The notes: generated from the sequence alone by a model not told the origin. Positions 36,589-46,517 are shown, counted from the stretch's first letter. The stretch is DNA of 64,000 nt from Butyricimonas sp. Marseille-P3923 (GCF_900184685.1 NZ_FXXL01000007.1:2375331-2439330); one strand, 5' to 3'. Numbers and translations: made by a program.

Positions 36589-36613
36589 AACTACCGAGAA
36601 TTTCTCGGTAGTT
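36589..36613. terminator. Hairpin after lysA
   Basis: AACTACCGAG (36589-36598) pairs exactly with CTCGGTAGTT (36604-36613) around a 5-base loop. The U-tract on the plus strand is missing; on the minus strand TTTAATTTG follows. It lies between convergent genes and may act in both directions. Confidence 0.55.
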
Positions 36614-36663
36614 ACTGCCACTAGAAAAATATCACATACCCGATTTCGACAAATTCAATACAT

Positions 36664-39600
36664 TCAATCCTGACTAACCCATTTCACGGCATCAGCAACG
36701 ATCTCTTGTGGGTATTTATATGCACCTTTATCATTCTTTCTATCCTTGTCACTTAGGGTCACTTTCACCTTTTTAGTAAAATCAAATACCCCTAAAGATA
36801 TCCAACCCACCTCATCCGCGTTTACAAAAGCAACAACTTCATGCTCGCCTTTCTCGTCGGAAAGGACATAATGGAATTCTTGTTTCGGATCTTTCCTTAT
36901 ATCATTAGGCTTCGTGTGATAAAAAAACACTTCATATTTACCTTCCTGAGGTAACACGGTACTCCACTCCACTTTTTGTTCTCCGGAACCGGCTCTTTTA
37001 CCGTATGCACTTCGTATTGGATTACCATAAAAATGTTCATTCATAGAAGGCAACCATTTCTCACGTTGTGAAAATCGTTTGTAATATTTTTTACGGTTTT
37101 CTTCATCTCCCCGAAATAAAGATAAAATATTAAATCCCTTTGCTTGCACTACTCTGAAGCCAGCATCTTCATTATCAATAACAATCTCATTCTTACTCGG
37201 GAAAAAGGCAGACGAATCTATTCTGAAAACACCTGCTACAGTATCCATTGACACATCATTCAAACTCTCCAACTCTAATGATAACATCGCGGGAAGATTT
37301 TGAGCCAGAGGCATCCCCACATAAAAAGGAGCATAATAATTATGATAGGCATCCTTACGATTACGAGCCTTGATCTCCCGTCCCTCGTGAGGAGGAATAA
37401 CCCATCCTTGATAATCACTTGTCACAATAACCCCCGGCACATCACCTCTATTAAAAACCTTAAAGCTATACAACATATCCGGCAGATACGATGTTTTCTT
37501 TAATTCTACTGCCCGCACGTCTCGAATCTCAAACAAAGGCAATTTATCGGTATTGTACCAACTCTCCACCAGTGAATCCAACCTAACACCAAAAGACTTA
37601 TAGAATTGTTGACAAAATTCTTCAAGAGTAGTCTCTTTAAAAAGATGATCCCCCAAAAATTCGTGATAAAACCGGCGATACTGTATCTCATTTACATGTA
37701 ACATGATATACATGTATAACTCTTCGCTTTTTTTGCGCATAATATTTTTAAACTCATCCGGCGATAATGACCTGTCAGTTAACGCGGTTCTTAAACTATT
37801 CCCGTTCAAGTATTCCACTATCGGATAATCCACTGCCCCATGATAAAATGTATTAAAACCATCACGTGCCATGTAGGCAAAAATATCATTCATAATTGGA
37901 CATTCACTAGAAAAAATGGAAGTCGTTCTTCCTATAAGTGCAGGTCGTATATTACAATTCCCTTCTCCTAATATCATGTGAATATCCCCTCTCAGACGAA
38001 TCATCAAATCCTCCTCTTCACCCCGATCGTTGGAACTCTTATGCCGATAACCTTTTATGGTATACAATTTTTCCGGCATAAACACCATTCCTCCCTGCTC
38101 TCGCTCTCCTGTCAACTGCGTCAAACTTGGAAAACAACTAAAATTACAAGGAACCTCCACAAGAACGAGCCAACGATATGGATAGTGTTGCCTGGGATCA
38201 AAAGGCCTTCTAGCGTAGACTATATCGAGTATTTCCGAATACTCCCGCGTGCCATCATCCATTTCATTCACAACTGCCCATTCTTCTTTTGTTAAATTCT
38301 CGGGATATGCTATACATTCATGCTCTAATTCCTTTTTTATTGTTAACAATCTCTTCGCCAGAGTATCTTTCGGTACATTGTACCCATCCAAAAGATAGTC
38401 GTGATCAGGAAGAAAGTACAAGGTCACGCGAGTGGAATCCACCATAATCTCATGTTCTTCATAATTCCCTATACACAAGCTAACACCCGGAACATCATGC
38501 CCGAACCGGAATAATGCTTCTCCCTCGCCCTTCTCGATAATATTTCCTTGCGAAATTGCCGTTAACCGAGGATCATGTTCAACCTTTAACGAGTATCGGG
38601 TAAAGCTTATATTTCTGCTGCCGGATAAATGATACGGCGGCACGCACACGGGATACCATATACACTCCGGCGTGAGCAACTTGTACTCTTTCCCGCAAAA
38701 AGCCGGCGTGTTTCCAAAATAATATATACCAAGAGCGTTCACGCCGGGTGAATTATATTCTTCGGGAGCTACATCCAGGAAACATATCTCGTTTTCAATA
38801 TTCCCCTCGTAATGAATCGAAACATCATAAGTTTCCGAGGGGAACAACTCTTTATTTGACACGAGTATCTGGTGCTCTCTCCGAAAAACAACCGATTCCC
38901 CGTTGACTTCAAATGAAGTAATTTTTAAGCCCGGGTTCAAGTACATGATCAAGGGTATACTGTCTGAAGAGCCGTTCATGATCTTCATCCGGCTATTCAC
39001 CGAAATACCGCCATTCTCTAGCTCCTTCAGGTGCAAATCTTGCCGGATAATCTTTGCTCCGGGATATTGGTCATAATCATCGTACACCCGCTTATAAGTT
39101 TCCCGACAATCACTGACCGTCACGTGTCGAAGATGATAAACGAACACCAATCCTCCGGCAAACACGAATAAAACGCAGGCAATACCAAGACACTTACGAA
39201 ACACAAGCGCATGATTCGGGATTCTCGCATAAGGAATAATCGATAAAACCAAGAACCCTGCGCCAATCAAAAAAACACTTCCCCTTTGTAACAAATAGTT
39301 CCCGAGATTCACGTGTCCCGTGAAATCCGAAAACATATTTGGTATATATCGGGCGCAAGGATCGAATGCACCATTCCAAAAACCGGCTCCAAAGAAAGTC
39401 ACACCACCGAAAAACAAGAGCAATACAAGAATAATTATACCCCGATTACGAACAAGCCGCATCACGAAACAAGAAATCCCAAGAAAATAAACCGATACGG
39501 GAAGTGTTAGCGTGAGCCAATAAAAAAAATAATTGGACAAATCGAAAGAATTGGAATACAAGACTAAATTTATAAGGATTGACGTTGCAAAAGAAATCCA

Positions 39601-39993
39601 ATTCAATATCGTTACCGTCAACAACTTTCCCAAAAAATTCCCGAACACTATTTCGCTATTCCCTTGTGGGCGAGCGGACAACGCGCTCTTCGCTCCCTCT
39701 TCAAGCACCACCGAATCACCAGCAGCAAAACACGCTATCAGAAGTAACTGAATAATATTAAAATAATAGGCACTTTTAAAAGCAATGGATGAAGATAGAG
39801 CCTGTGAAGTCCAATCCATATAAAACTGGAACAAATTATTTATCGAGACCGTACCACCTTCTCTTGACAAAAAAGTATACTGATAAACAACAAGTCCTAC
39901 GATTGCCAAAACGACAAACACTTGGAACAAAATACTCCTTCGCACACGTTTAAACTCATACAGAGCCTCAATAACAATATTGTTCTTATCCAT
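36664..39993 (-). CDS. ABC-2 permease fused to an M1-like domain without zinc site, with golvesin-like C-terminus
   Basis: The 1109-residue protein has about seven N-terminal membrane segments of ABC-2 permease type. An extracytoplasmic region follows (residues about 310-870) resembling the M1 aminopeptidase fusion proteins of Bacteroidota, including a SYLKVEHDP-like opening and an SWYNTDKLP segment late in the domain. No HEXXH motif could be found, so peptidase activity is unlikely. The C-terminal 130 residues resemble the golvesin/Xly-type beta domain (WSTVLPQEGKYEVFFYH, then WISLGVFDF). No ABC ATPase lies next to it. The ATG at 39993 is preferred over an upstream frame start. Confidence 0.7.
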   Translation of the reverse strand: MDKNNIVIEALYEFKRVRRSILFQVFVVLAIVGLVVYQYTFLSREGGTVSINNLFQFYMDWTSQALSSSIAFKSAYYFNIIQLLLIACFAAGDSVVLEEGAKSALSARPQGNSEIVFGNFLGKLLTVTILNWISFATSILINLVLYSNSFDLSNYFFYWLTLTLPVSVYFLGISCFVMRLVRNRGIIILVLLLFFGGVTFFGAGFWNGAFDPCARYIPNMFSDFTGHVNLGNYLLQRGSVFLIGAGFLVLSIIPYARIPNHALVFRKCLGIACVLFVFAGGLVFVYHLRHVTVSDCRETYKRVYDDYDQYPGAKIIRQDLHLKELENGGISVNSRMKIMNGSSDSIPLIMYLNPGLKITSFEVNGESVVFRREHQILVSNKELFPSETYDVSIHYEGNIENEICFLDVAPEEYNSPGVNALGIYYFGNTPAFCGKEYKLLTPECIWYPVCVPPYHLSGSRNISFTRYSLKVEHDPRLTAISQGNIIEKGEGEALFRFGHDVPGVSLCIGNYEEHEIMVDSTRVTLYFLPDHDYLLDGYNVPKDTLAKRLLTIKKELEHECIAYPENLTKEEWAVVNEMDDGTREYSEILDIVYARRPFDPRQHYPYRWLVLVEVPCNFSCFPSLTQLTGEREQGGMVFMPEKLYTIKGYRHKSSNDRGEEEDLMIRLRGDIHMILGEGNCNIRPALIGRTTSIFSSECPIMNDIFAYMARDGFNTFYHGAVDYPIVEYLNGNSLRTALTDRSLSPDEFKNIMRKKSEELYMYIMLHVNEIQYRRFYHEFLGDHLFKETTLEEFCQQFYKSFGVRLDSLVESWYNTDKLPLFEIRDVRAVELKKTSYLPDMLYSFKVFNRGDVPGVIVTSDYQGWVIPPHEGREIKARNRKDAYHNYYAPFYVGMPLAQNLPAMLSLELESLNDVSMDTVAGVFRIDSSAFFPSKNEIVIDNEDAGFRVVQAKGFNILSLFRGDEENRKKYYKRFSQREKWLPSMNEHFYGNPIRSAYGKRAGSGEQKVEWSTVLPQEGKYEVFFYHTKPNDIRKDPKQEFHYVLSDEKGEHEVVAFVNADEVGWISLGVFDFTKKVKVTLSDKDRKNDKGAYKYPQEIVADAVKWVSQD

Positions 39994-40130
39994 TATATCT
40001 AATTTACCCCAATCTAAAAATGGCAAAAAACAGTTTTAAACATCAAAAAGGATTGCCTCAAATATAGTACTAAAACAACCCTCTTCGAATACTCTCGTTG
40101 AGAGCAGAACTAACCTCATAGAATATCATA

Positions 40131-40547
40131 CTATTCGGTTATTTCCACCACGTAGGTCACCGATACACTCCCAAGGGGATTTGTCAAAACTATAGTATAT
40201 TTACCTGAATCCTCTAATTCTACTTCCTCTATTTCAACAACCACTTCGCCTGCACCAAAAGCGCCCGTATGCCTGATACGATATATCAAAGAATTTACAA
40301 TTTGTATACCATCCTTATAAACCTCACAAGTGGGCATTGGATACCCCGAATATTTAACACCAAATCTTATATTTTGACCAACTTTACCTGTAACCTTACC
40401 CGAATGAGAATAATCATACATCCTAGGTGCAAAAGGAATAATTTCTACCTCTTTTGCATTTTTTTGAATGCTTGGTGCTTTTACTTCTTCGCTATAAAAT
40501 CCCGTAAGGAACACAAACGCCAACATTAATAATAATAATCTTTTCAT
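40131..40547 (-). CDS. Secreted protein with Ig-like (I-set type) domain
   Basis: The 138-residue protein has a signal peptide (LLLLMLAFVFLTGFYS) and a single Ig-like beta domain. Features of the I-set class are GYPMPT, KDG, and EDSGKYTIVLTNPLGSVSV near the end. The usual disulfide Cys of the B and F strands are replaced (Val and Ile). The ligand is unknown. It lies just upstream of the permease/M1-like gene on the same strand. Confidence 0.75.
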   Translation of the reverse strand: MKRLLLLMLAFVFLTGFYSEEVKAPSIQKNAKEVEIIPFAPRMYDYSHSGKVTGKVGQNIRFGVKYSGYPMPTCEVYKDGIQIVNSLIYRIRHTGAFGAGEVVVEIEEVELEDSGKYTIVLTNPLGSVSVTYVVEITE

Positions 40548-40692
40548 AATTTGAAATATTTAAGTTAGTATATTTACAAATATAAGAAATTAAATTGCTA
40601 ATCATGGCGTTTTTACTAAAAATTTATTTAATAATTGTCGCAGAGACCATTTTTGAAACGACATTGTTAAATGTGATTGTTAATGAAACTCA

Positions 40693-40727
40693 TAAAAAAA
40701 TGCACAACCTGAATTTGATTGTGCATT
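40693..40727 (-). terminator. Intrinsic terminator downstream of floA
   Basis: AATGCACAA (40699-40707) and TTGTGCATT (40719-40727) form a 9-bp stem. On the minus strand it is followed by TTTTTTTATG. It ends the nfeD-floA transcript. Confidence 0.88.
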
Positions 40728-40761
40728 CATAATCACGTAGAAACTTTCCAGATTATTCCGT

Positions 40762-41751
40762 CTATTTCTGCGTATTCTTCTTATCGTTCGGCTTAGCGAT
40801 CGACTCCCGCATACTCGTGTCCGCCTCGATATTCTTCATTTTATAGTAATCCATGATACCGAGATTACCGTTACGGAAAGCTTCTGCCATAGCGCGCGGC
40901 ACTTCGGCTTCCGCCTCGATCACCCGGGCGCGCATCTCTTGTGCCAGAGCCTTCATCTCGTGTTCGGTGGCAACTGCCATGGCGCGACGTTCCTCTGCCT
41001 TCGCTTGGGCAATCTTCAAATCTGCCTCTGCTTGGTCTGTCTGCAACTCGGCACCGATATTCTTACCGATGTCGATATCGGCGATATCAATAGACAAGAT
41101 TTCAAAAGCGGTACCGGAATCCAATCCCTTGCTCAACACCACTTTCGATATAGAATCCGGGTTCTCCAATACTTCCTTGTGCGAACCGGCAGAACCGATA
41201 GACGACACGATACCCTCGCCGACACGTGCCAGAATAGTTTCTTCCCCGGCACCACCGACCAATTGACGGATATTAGCCCGCACGGTAACTCTCGCTTTGG
41301 CGATCAACTGGATACCATCCTTTGCCACCGCGGCAACGGGAGGAGTATTAATCACCTTCGGGTTTACACTCATCTGAACGGCCTCGAACACGTCACGCCC
41401 TGCCAAATCTACCGCCGTGGCAATCTGGAATGTCAAATCGATATTCGCCTTGGACGCCGACACCAAAGCGTGTACCACTTGAGCCACGTGCCCACCTGCC
41501 AGATAATGTGCTTCCAGAAGATCGCGGTAAAGTTCCAATCCGGCTTTCTTGCCCTCGATCATGGCACGCACGATGATAGTAGGCGGCACTTTTCTCCAAC
41601 GCATCAACACCAGTTGCAACAATGACACCTTTACATCGGACACCAACGCCTGAAACCACAACCCGATCGGAATGAAGTAGAGAATCATCCAAAGCAAGAA
41701 CAATCCACCCGCGATGACCGCTACCAGAAAAAACAAACTGCTATTATCCAT
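40762..41751 (-). CDS. floA: Flotillin-like protein FloA
   Basis: The 329-residue protein has an N-terminal hairpin membrane segment ([26 protein letters not shown]), then an SPFH-like domain and a long Ala/Glu-rich helical region ([20 protein letters not shown]). The length and composition match the UPF0365/FloA family. It is thought to scaffold functional membrane microdomains. It follows nfeD by three bases, the common pairing. Confidence 0.95.
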   Translation of the reverse strand: MDNSSLFFLVAVIAGGLFLLWMILYFIPIGLWFQALVSDVKVSLLQLVLMRWRKVPPTIIVRAMIEGKKAGLELYRDLLEAHYLAGGHVAQVVHALVSASKANIDLTFQIATAVDLAGRDVFEAVQMSVNPKVINTPPVAAVAKDGIQLIAKARVTVRANIRQLVGGAGEETILARVGEGIVSSIGSAGSHKEVLENPDSISKVVLSKGLDSGTAFEILSIDIADIDIGKNIGAELQTDQAEADLKIAQAKAEERRAMAVATEHEMKALAQEMRARVIEAEAEVPRAMAEAFRNGNLGIMDYYKMKNIEADTSMRESIAKPNDKKNTQK

Positions 41752-41754
41752 CCT

Positions 41755-42228
41755 TTATTCTGTTTTTAGTTTAACAATTATCTTATTTTTATACACCTTC
41801 AATACCACAACATCCCGGTTTTCATCTACAAATCCCGAACGGGATTCCGCTTCTACCACGCTGTCACCAACCCGCACTTTGCCCATGGGAGCCAAACGCC
41901 CTTGGGTAATCCCGACATCCCCTTCCCGTATCGTTTCATCGACACCTTCCACTGTACTGTCAATCTGCGTGTTCAATTGCATTCGCCGCCATGTCTTCGC
42001 CCGAAGCGCGTACCACGTCACCCCGAACCCGCAAACAGCCGTCCCGAGTAACGTGAAATGCCCCACGGTAGTACCCATGGTAGAATAAGCCAGCCAAATA
42101 GCCCCGGCAACACAAGCAAAACCAAGAATCCCGGCAACATTCACCCCCGGAAATACTAGAAATTCAAGAATCAACAGGACAAAGCCTATCGCGACGAGCA
42201 TGAATAACACAAACCACTCCATATTCAA
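41755..42228 (-). CDS. NfeD family protein
   Basis: The 157-residue protein has two or three membrane segments and a C-terminal OB-fold domain (REGDVGITQGRLAPMGKVRVGDSVVEAESRSGFV), the short NfeD form. It is coupled to floA, with which NfeD proteins commonly act in membrane domain organisation. Confidence 0.92.
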   Translation of the reverse strand: MNMEWFVLFMLVAIGFVLLILEFLVFPGVNVAGILGFACVAGAIWLAYSTMGTTVGHFTLLGTAVCGFGVTWYALRAKTWRRMQLNTQIDSTVEGVDETIREGDVGITQGRLAPMGKVRVGDSVVEAESRSGFVDENRDVVVLKVYKNKIIVKLKTE

Positions 42229-42714
42229 TGTTTTTAATCTGCTAAAGATAGTTTATTTTTAATATATGACAAAAATCTACTTCATTTTTATATTGACTTC
42301 AAGTAAATACACGAATACCCCCACTTACCCTATCCCAAAACAAGGAATAAACTATACCGATAAACGGGTTTTAGGCGAGTTTTGAGTGGGTAATAGGCGA
42401 CATCGCCTACTATTCGCCTGCACTTCGCCCACTCATAGCCTACGTTTTAATAAGAAATATGCTTTTTTAACGTGTGCGCAAAACACGCTTCCCGTTACCT
42501 TTCCCTACCAAATCTCTCCCAAACTTCATGCATCGCGAGAGGTCAACCCTCGTGCTACGGCTACGTATCCCTCTCGCAGCGGCACAGCATTCCCTCCCCA
42601 TTTCTTGTCATTTTTCATCCTCGATTTTCAATTCTCGATTATTATATTTTACTTTGCATCGAATTTTCCATCACTGACACAAGTGATGAATCAAGCACCT
42701 AAAAGAGAGTTTGA
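42229..42714. other. 486-bp intergenic region between nfeD and folE
   Basis: The gap separates divergent genes. It holds an imperfect palindrome at 42362-42448 (see separate entry) and a second hairpin, GCGAGAGG (42535-42542) with CCTCTCGC (42570-42577). Around 42625-42660 there are CGATTTTCAATTCTCGATT words. Several short frames are open on the plus strand, but none has a recognisable protein. Promoters for both flanking genes are probably here but were not pinned down. Confidence 0.5.
42362..42448. repeat. Nested palindrome of TAGGCGA words
   Basis: Outer paired segments are AAACG (42362-42366) with CGTTT (42443-42447), TAGGC (42372-42376) with GCCTA (42438-42442), and TGAGTGGG (42383-42390) with CCCACTCA (42428-42435). 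The centre is a perfect hairpin, TAGGCGA (42394-42400) with TCGCCTA (42403-42409). The 7-base word TAGGCGA recurs in both orientations. Confidence 0.7.
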
Positions 42715-43341
42715 ATGAAATACACGGAATTGGATGACGAAGAAGAATTTTACCGCAAGGTAGAATATTACAATAAAACAAAAACGGAACAATTAAGTTA
42801 CCATTATAAAGAAATACTGAAACTGCTGGGTGAGGATGCCGACAGGGAAGGATTGATAAAAACCCCGTACCGTGTAGCGAAAGCCATGCAATTCATGACA
42901 AGGGGATATCATGAAAACCCGGAAGAAATCCTGCGTTCCGCCCTCTTCAAAGAAGACTACCGCCAAATGGTGATCGTGAAAGACATCGAGATATATTCCC
43001 TTTGCGAACATCACATGCTGCCCTTCATCGGGCGGGCGCACGTGGCATATATCCCGAACGGGTACATCACGGGACTAAGTAAAATAGCACGTGTAGTGGA
43101 AGCCTTCTCCAGAAGATTACAGGTACAGGAAAGACTGACGAACGACATAAAAAATTGTATTCAAAATACCCTCAATCCCTTGGGCGTTGCCGTGGTGATC
43201 GAGGCGCAGCACATGTGTATGATGATGCGGGGTGTACAAAAACAAAACTCGGTAACAACAACCTCCGACTTTAGCGGCGCGTTCGAGAAACTTGCCACGC
43301 GGGAGGAGTTTATCCGATTAATTAGTAACAAATTTCATTAG
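42715..43341 (+). CDS. folE: GTP cyclohydrolase I
   Basis: The 208-residue protein has the zinc site [12 protein letters not shown] (Cys97, His99, His100), [23 protein letters not shown] and [13 protein letters not shown], the latter giving the last Cys ligand. It converts GTP to dihydroneopterin triphosphate for folate or queuosine precursors. The N-terminal 25 residues are charged and likely non-conserved. Confidence 0.97.
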   Translation: MKYTELDDEEEFYRKVEYYNKTKTEQLSYHYKEILKLLGEDADREGLIKTPYRVAKAMQFMTRGYHENPEEILRSALFKEDYRQMVIVKDIEIYSLCEHHMLPFIGRAHVAYIPNGYITGLSKIARVVEAFSRRLQVQERLTNDIKNCIQNTLNPLGVAVVIEAQHMCMMMRGVQKQNSVTTTSDFSGAFEKLATREEFIRLISNKFH

Positions 43342-43359
43342 GAAATAAACAAAACGAGT

Positions 43360-44235
43360 ATGAAAAAAGCATTTGTTTTTCCGGGCCAAGGCGCTCAATT
43401 CGTGGGAATGGGTAAAGACTTGTATGAAAACTCTCCCGAGGCGAAAGAATTATTCGAGAAAGCGAACGAAATACTGGGATTCCGCATCACGGATCTGATG
43501 TTCAACGGAACTGATGAAGACCTGAAACAAACCAAAGTAACCCAGCCGGCAATATTCCTTCACTCCGTGATACTGGCCAAATCGTTGACCGAGAAACCGG
43601 ACATGGTTGCAGGTCACTCGCTGGGAGAATTTTCCGCGCTTGTGGCTAACGGCGCCCTCTCGTTTGAAGACGGATTACGTCTGGTACACGCCCGGGCACT
43701 TGCCATGCAAAAGGCATGCGAGGCACGCCCGTCAACAATGGCGGCAATCCTAGGTTTGCCGGATGAAACCGTGGAAAAAGCACTAGAGGAAATTGATGAC
43801 GTGGTGGTACCCGCCAATTACAACAGCCCGGGACAAATCGTGATCTCCGGAACCATAGAAGGCGTCACCGCGGCTTGCGAGAAATTGAAAGCGGCAGGAG
43901 CAAAACGGGCTCTCCCGTTGAAAGTAGGCGGCGCATTCCACTCCCCATTGATGGAGCCTGCCCGTCAAGAATTGGCGGACGCGATTAAAAACACGCACTT
44001 CTCCAAACCGATCTGCCCGGTTTACCAGAACGTAAATGCAAAACCCGTGTCGGATCCGGAAAAAATCAAACAAAACTTGATAGACCAATTGACAGCATCC
44101 GTGCGTTGGACTCAAACCGTGCAAAATATGCTGACTGACGGAGCTTCCTCATTCCTTGAAATCGGTCCCGGATCAGTTCTCCAAGGCTTGATCAAGAAAG
44201 TTAGCACCGAAGTGGAAACCGCGGGAATGCAATAG
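43360..44235 (+). CDS. fabD: Malonyl-CoA:ACP transacylase
   Basis: The 291-residue protein has FPGQGAQFVGMG at 7-18, the nucleophile motif GHSLGE with Ser87, and the catalytic His in GAFHSPLM at about 195. It loads malonyl groups onto ACP for fatty-acid synthesis. It starts 18 bases after folE, so the two may be cotranscribed. Confidence 0.97.
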   Translation: MKKAFVFPGQGAQFVGMGKDLYENSPEAKELFEKANEILGFRITDLMFNGTDEDLKQTKVTQPAIFLHSVILAKSLTEKPDMVAGHSLGEFSALVANGALSFEDGLRLVHARALAMQKACEARPSTMAAILGLPDETVEKALEEIDDVVVPANYNSPGQIVISGTIEGVTAACEKLKAAGAKRALPLKVGGAFHSPLMEPARQELADAIKNTHFSKPICPVYQNVNAKPVSDPEKIKQNLIDQLTASVRWTQTVQNMLTDGASSFLEIGPGSVLQGLIKKVSTEVETAGMQ

Positions 44236-44237
44236 GT

Positions 44238-44362
44238 GTTTGCCGACGGCAAACGTTACAGGTTGCAGGTTGAGCCTTTGGCTCTGCAAGTTACAGGTTA
44301 AAAAGGACTCTTTCAAAAACTTGCAACTTGCAGAGCCGAAGGCTCAACTTGTAACTTGCAAC
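44238..44362. repeat. Inverted 7-base-word element after fabD
   Basis: A mini-hairpin GTTTGCC/GGCAAAC (44238-44254) begins two bases after the stop codon. Then two 45-base inverted arms at 44255-44299 and 44318-44362 differ at only seven positions, all transitions. Five of the seven would still pair as G-U in the plus-strand RNA. Each arm contains a GAGCC/GGCTC mini-hairpin and GTTGCAA / GTTACAG words. Confidence 0.85.
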
Positions 44363-44397
44363 AATTTTAAAGCCTCCCCGTAGGAGGCTTTAAAATT
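44363..44397 (+). terminator. Intrinsic terminator after fabD
   Basis: A perfect 15-bp stem at 44363-44377 and 44383-44397, with GC-rich core GCCTCC/GGAGGC and A/T flanks. The loop is CCGTA. It directly follows the inverted-word element. Confidence 0.88.
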
Positions 44398-44403
44398 TTA
44401 TTA

Positions 44404-44411
44404 TATCTTTG
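44404..44411 (+). promoter_or_regulatory. -7 element of the PgpH-like gene
   Basis: TATCTTTG fits TAnnTTTG, 27 bases before the ATG at 44439. Translation from the TTG at 44409 is therefore unlikely. Confidence 0.5.
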
Positions 44412-44438
44412 AACAAAGATAATTCTATAAAGTCGAAT

Positions 44439-46499
44439 ATGCTAAGTAATAAAAATAGAAAACATCGTACGATTCAACACGTGTTCAAAATCAGTACGAT
44501 CATTATTATCTGCGGTATAATCGTTTTGCTACTCCCCAAGATAGAGGGATTCAAATACTCTTACCAGAAAGGAATGCCGTGGAAATACGAAACGTTAATC
44601 GCCCCGATTGATTTCCCCTTGCACAAAAGTTCCGAGGAAATTACAGCCGAAATTGAAAAGATCCGGGAAGAACAGCCTCCCATTTTCAATTACACGGAAG
44701 CAAGTTCGGATGTACAGATCAACAAATTCGCCGAAAAATTAGGAGAGTACAAAACTTTGTTCAACGGGAACGACATCAACAAGATCGTGACAAAGTTACG
44801 AGAGATATACTCTCGCGGAATACTTTTAATGCCGGAAAAGTTCAATACAGACAAAATCAAAAACATTCTGGTCGTTAAGGACGGTATTGCCCAAGAGGAA
44901 AAATTCTCCAATGTCTACACGCTGAAACAAGCATACGAAACACTGGTAGAATACGTACAAAGTCTGCATCTCGCGAAAACAACCGAGGAAAAGATCCTCA
45001 GCATGGGCTTGAACAACTACATTAACCCGAATCTGGAATACGACCTTACCAAAACAGGACTGGCGGTAGAAACCAGCATGAAAAATATCACACCGACACA
45101 AGGCATGATAAACAAAGGGGATATTATCATCTCCCGAAATGATCTGGTCACCCCCGAAACATACAAGGTACTGGAATCTTTCCGTATAGAACACGAGCAA
45201 AGTCTAGGTTCGACGGTAGACCGAATCAGAATCACTGCCGCCCAAACCATCCTGACACTGATTGCCATACTCAGCTTTTCCATGTTTCTTTACATATCAA
45301 GAAAAAGGCTCTTCTACAACACGAAAGACTTCTTTTTCCTGTATAGCATGTTCCTGCTGACCATTGCCGTGGGCAGTATCAGTTATTTCCAGAATATAAA
45401 TATTCTCGCGATACCCGTGCTGTTCTTCCCGCTCATCGTGAACATACTGTTCGGCACGCGTCCGGCACTTTACCTGCTGTTGGGCACGACCATGCTGATC
45501 TCGTACTACGCCCCGAACAACTACATGTATTTCTTCATGCAGATAGCGGCGGGAATCGTGGCCATGTTCAGCCTCTCCCATTTGCAGCGCAGATCACAAT
45601 TATTCATCGCACTGGCTTTGATATTCTTGACTTACGTGCTTGTTTACGGGGCTTTCACGCTTATACAGGAAGGTTCATTTGCCCCCAAACACTTGTTTGC
45701 CATCCTTCTGTTGCTTATCAACACGGTATTACTAAGTTTGATTTACCCGGCACTCTACCTCGTGGAAAAACTTTTCGGGTACACCTCGGAAATCAGTCTA
45801 CTGGAATTCTCGAACCCGAACCACCCGGCATTGCGTAACCTCACGAAGAAAGCACCGGGAACCTTTCAACATTCCCTCATGGTTGCCAACCTCGCGGAAG
45901 AGGCGATTTACCATATCGGCGGCAGTCCCCTGCTGGCACGTACCGGGGCATTATACCACGACATCGGTAAATCCTACAATCCGATCATGTTCATCGAGAA
46001 CCAGACCGGTGGGTTGAACCCGCACAGTAACCTGGATTTTGACGAGAGCGCCCAACTTATCATCGCACACGTCACGCAAGGACTTGAACTGGCGAACAAG
46101 TACAAACTACCGGAAGCCATCAAGAACTTTATCCGCACACACCACGGCAAAAGTAAGGTGAAATATTTTTATTACTCGTTCAAGAACAAATACCCGGATA
46201 AAGAAATAGACGAAGCGCTATTTACCTATCCCGGTCCCGATCCTGTGAAAAAAGAATGTGCGGTGGTCATGATGGCGGATGCCGTGGAAGCCGCTTCCCG
46301 AGCTCTGGAAGTAAAGGATGAGGAAAACTTGACAAATCTTGTAAATAATATTATAGACGGTATGCTTCAAGAAGGAAGATTCGCCAACGCGGACTTGACA
46401 TTCAGGGACATCTCCACCGTGAAGCGAGTATTCACGGAAATGTTGATCAACGTGTATCACGCCCGTATAGCCTACCCGAAATTAGAAAAAAAGTCGTGA
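44439..46499 (+). CDS. PgpH-like 7TM HD-domain phosphohydrolase
   Basis: The 686-residue protein has an N-terminal membrane segment, a large extracytoplasmic 7TMR-HDED-like domain, seven membrane segments and a C-terminal HD domain (GALYHDIGKSYNPIMFIENQ, HVTQGLELANKY, RTHHGKSK). Members of this family degrade c-di-AMP. The ATG at 44439 is chosen because the longer frame starts in the promoter. The C-terminal HD residues appear intact. Confidence 0.92.
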   Translation: MLSNKNRKHRTIQHVFKISTIIIICGIIVLLLPKIEGFKYSYQKGMPWKYETLIAPIDFPLHKSSEEITAEIEKIREEQPPIFNYTEASSDVQINKFAEKLGEYKTLFNGNDINKIVTKLREIYSRGILLMPEKFNTDKIKNILVVKDGIAQEEKFSNVYTLKQAYETLVEYVQSLHLAKTTEEKILSMGLNNYINPNLEYDLTKTGLAVETSMKNITPTQGMINKGDIIISRNDLVTPETYKVLESFRIEHEQSLGSTVDRIRITAAQTILTLIAILSFSMFLYISRKRLFYNTKDFFFLYSMFLLTIAVGSISYFQNINILAIPVLFFPLIVNILFGTRPALYLLLGTTMLISYYAPNNYMYFFMQIAAGIVAMFSLSHLQRRSQLFIALALIFLTYVLVYGAFTLIQEGSFAPKHLFAILLLLINTVLLSLIYPALYLVEKLFGYTSEISLLEFSNPNHPALRNLTKKAPGTFQHSLMVANLAEEAIYHIGGSPLLARTGALYHDIGKSYNPIMFIENQTGGLNPHSNLDFDESAQLIIAHVTQGLELANKYKLPEAIKNFIRTHHGKSKVKYFYYSFKNKYPDKEIDEALFTYPGPDPVKKECAVVMMADAVEAASRALEVKDEENLTNLVNNIIDGMLQEGRFANADLTFRDISTVKRVFTEMLINVYHARIAYPKLEKKS

Positions 46500-46517
46500 C
46501 CCAAACATATTAAATAT

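Noticed and set aside
36003..36611. Long plus-strand frame rich in Arg and Pro inside lysA.
   Set aside because: It is an alternative frame of lysA; composition is typical of a shadow frame and lysA is unmistakable.
42386..42718. Three overlapping open frames before folE.
   Set aside because: All three plus-strand frames are open over the same AT-poor stretch with hairpins; no domain, no start signal, and the last one overlaps the folE start.
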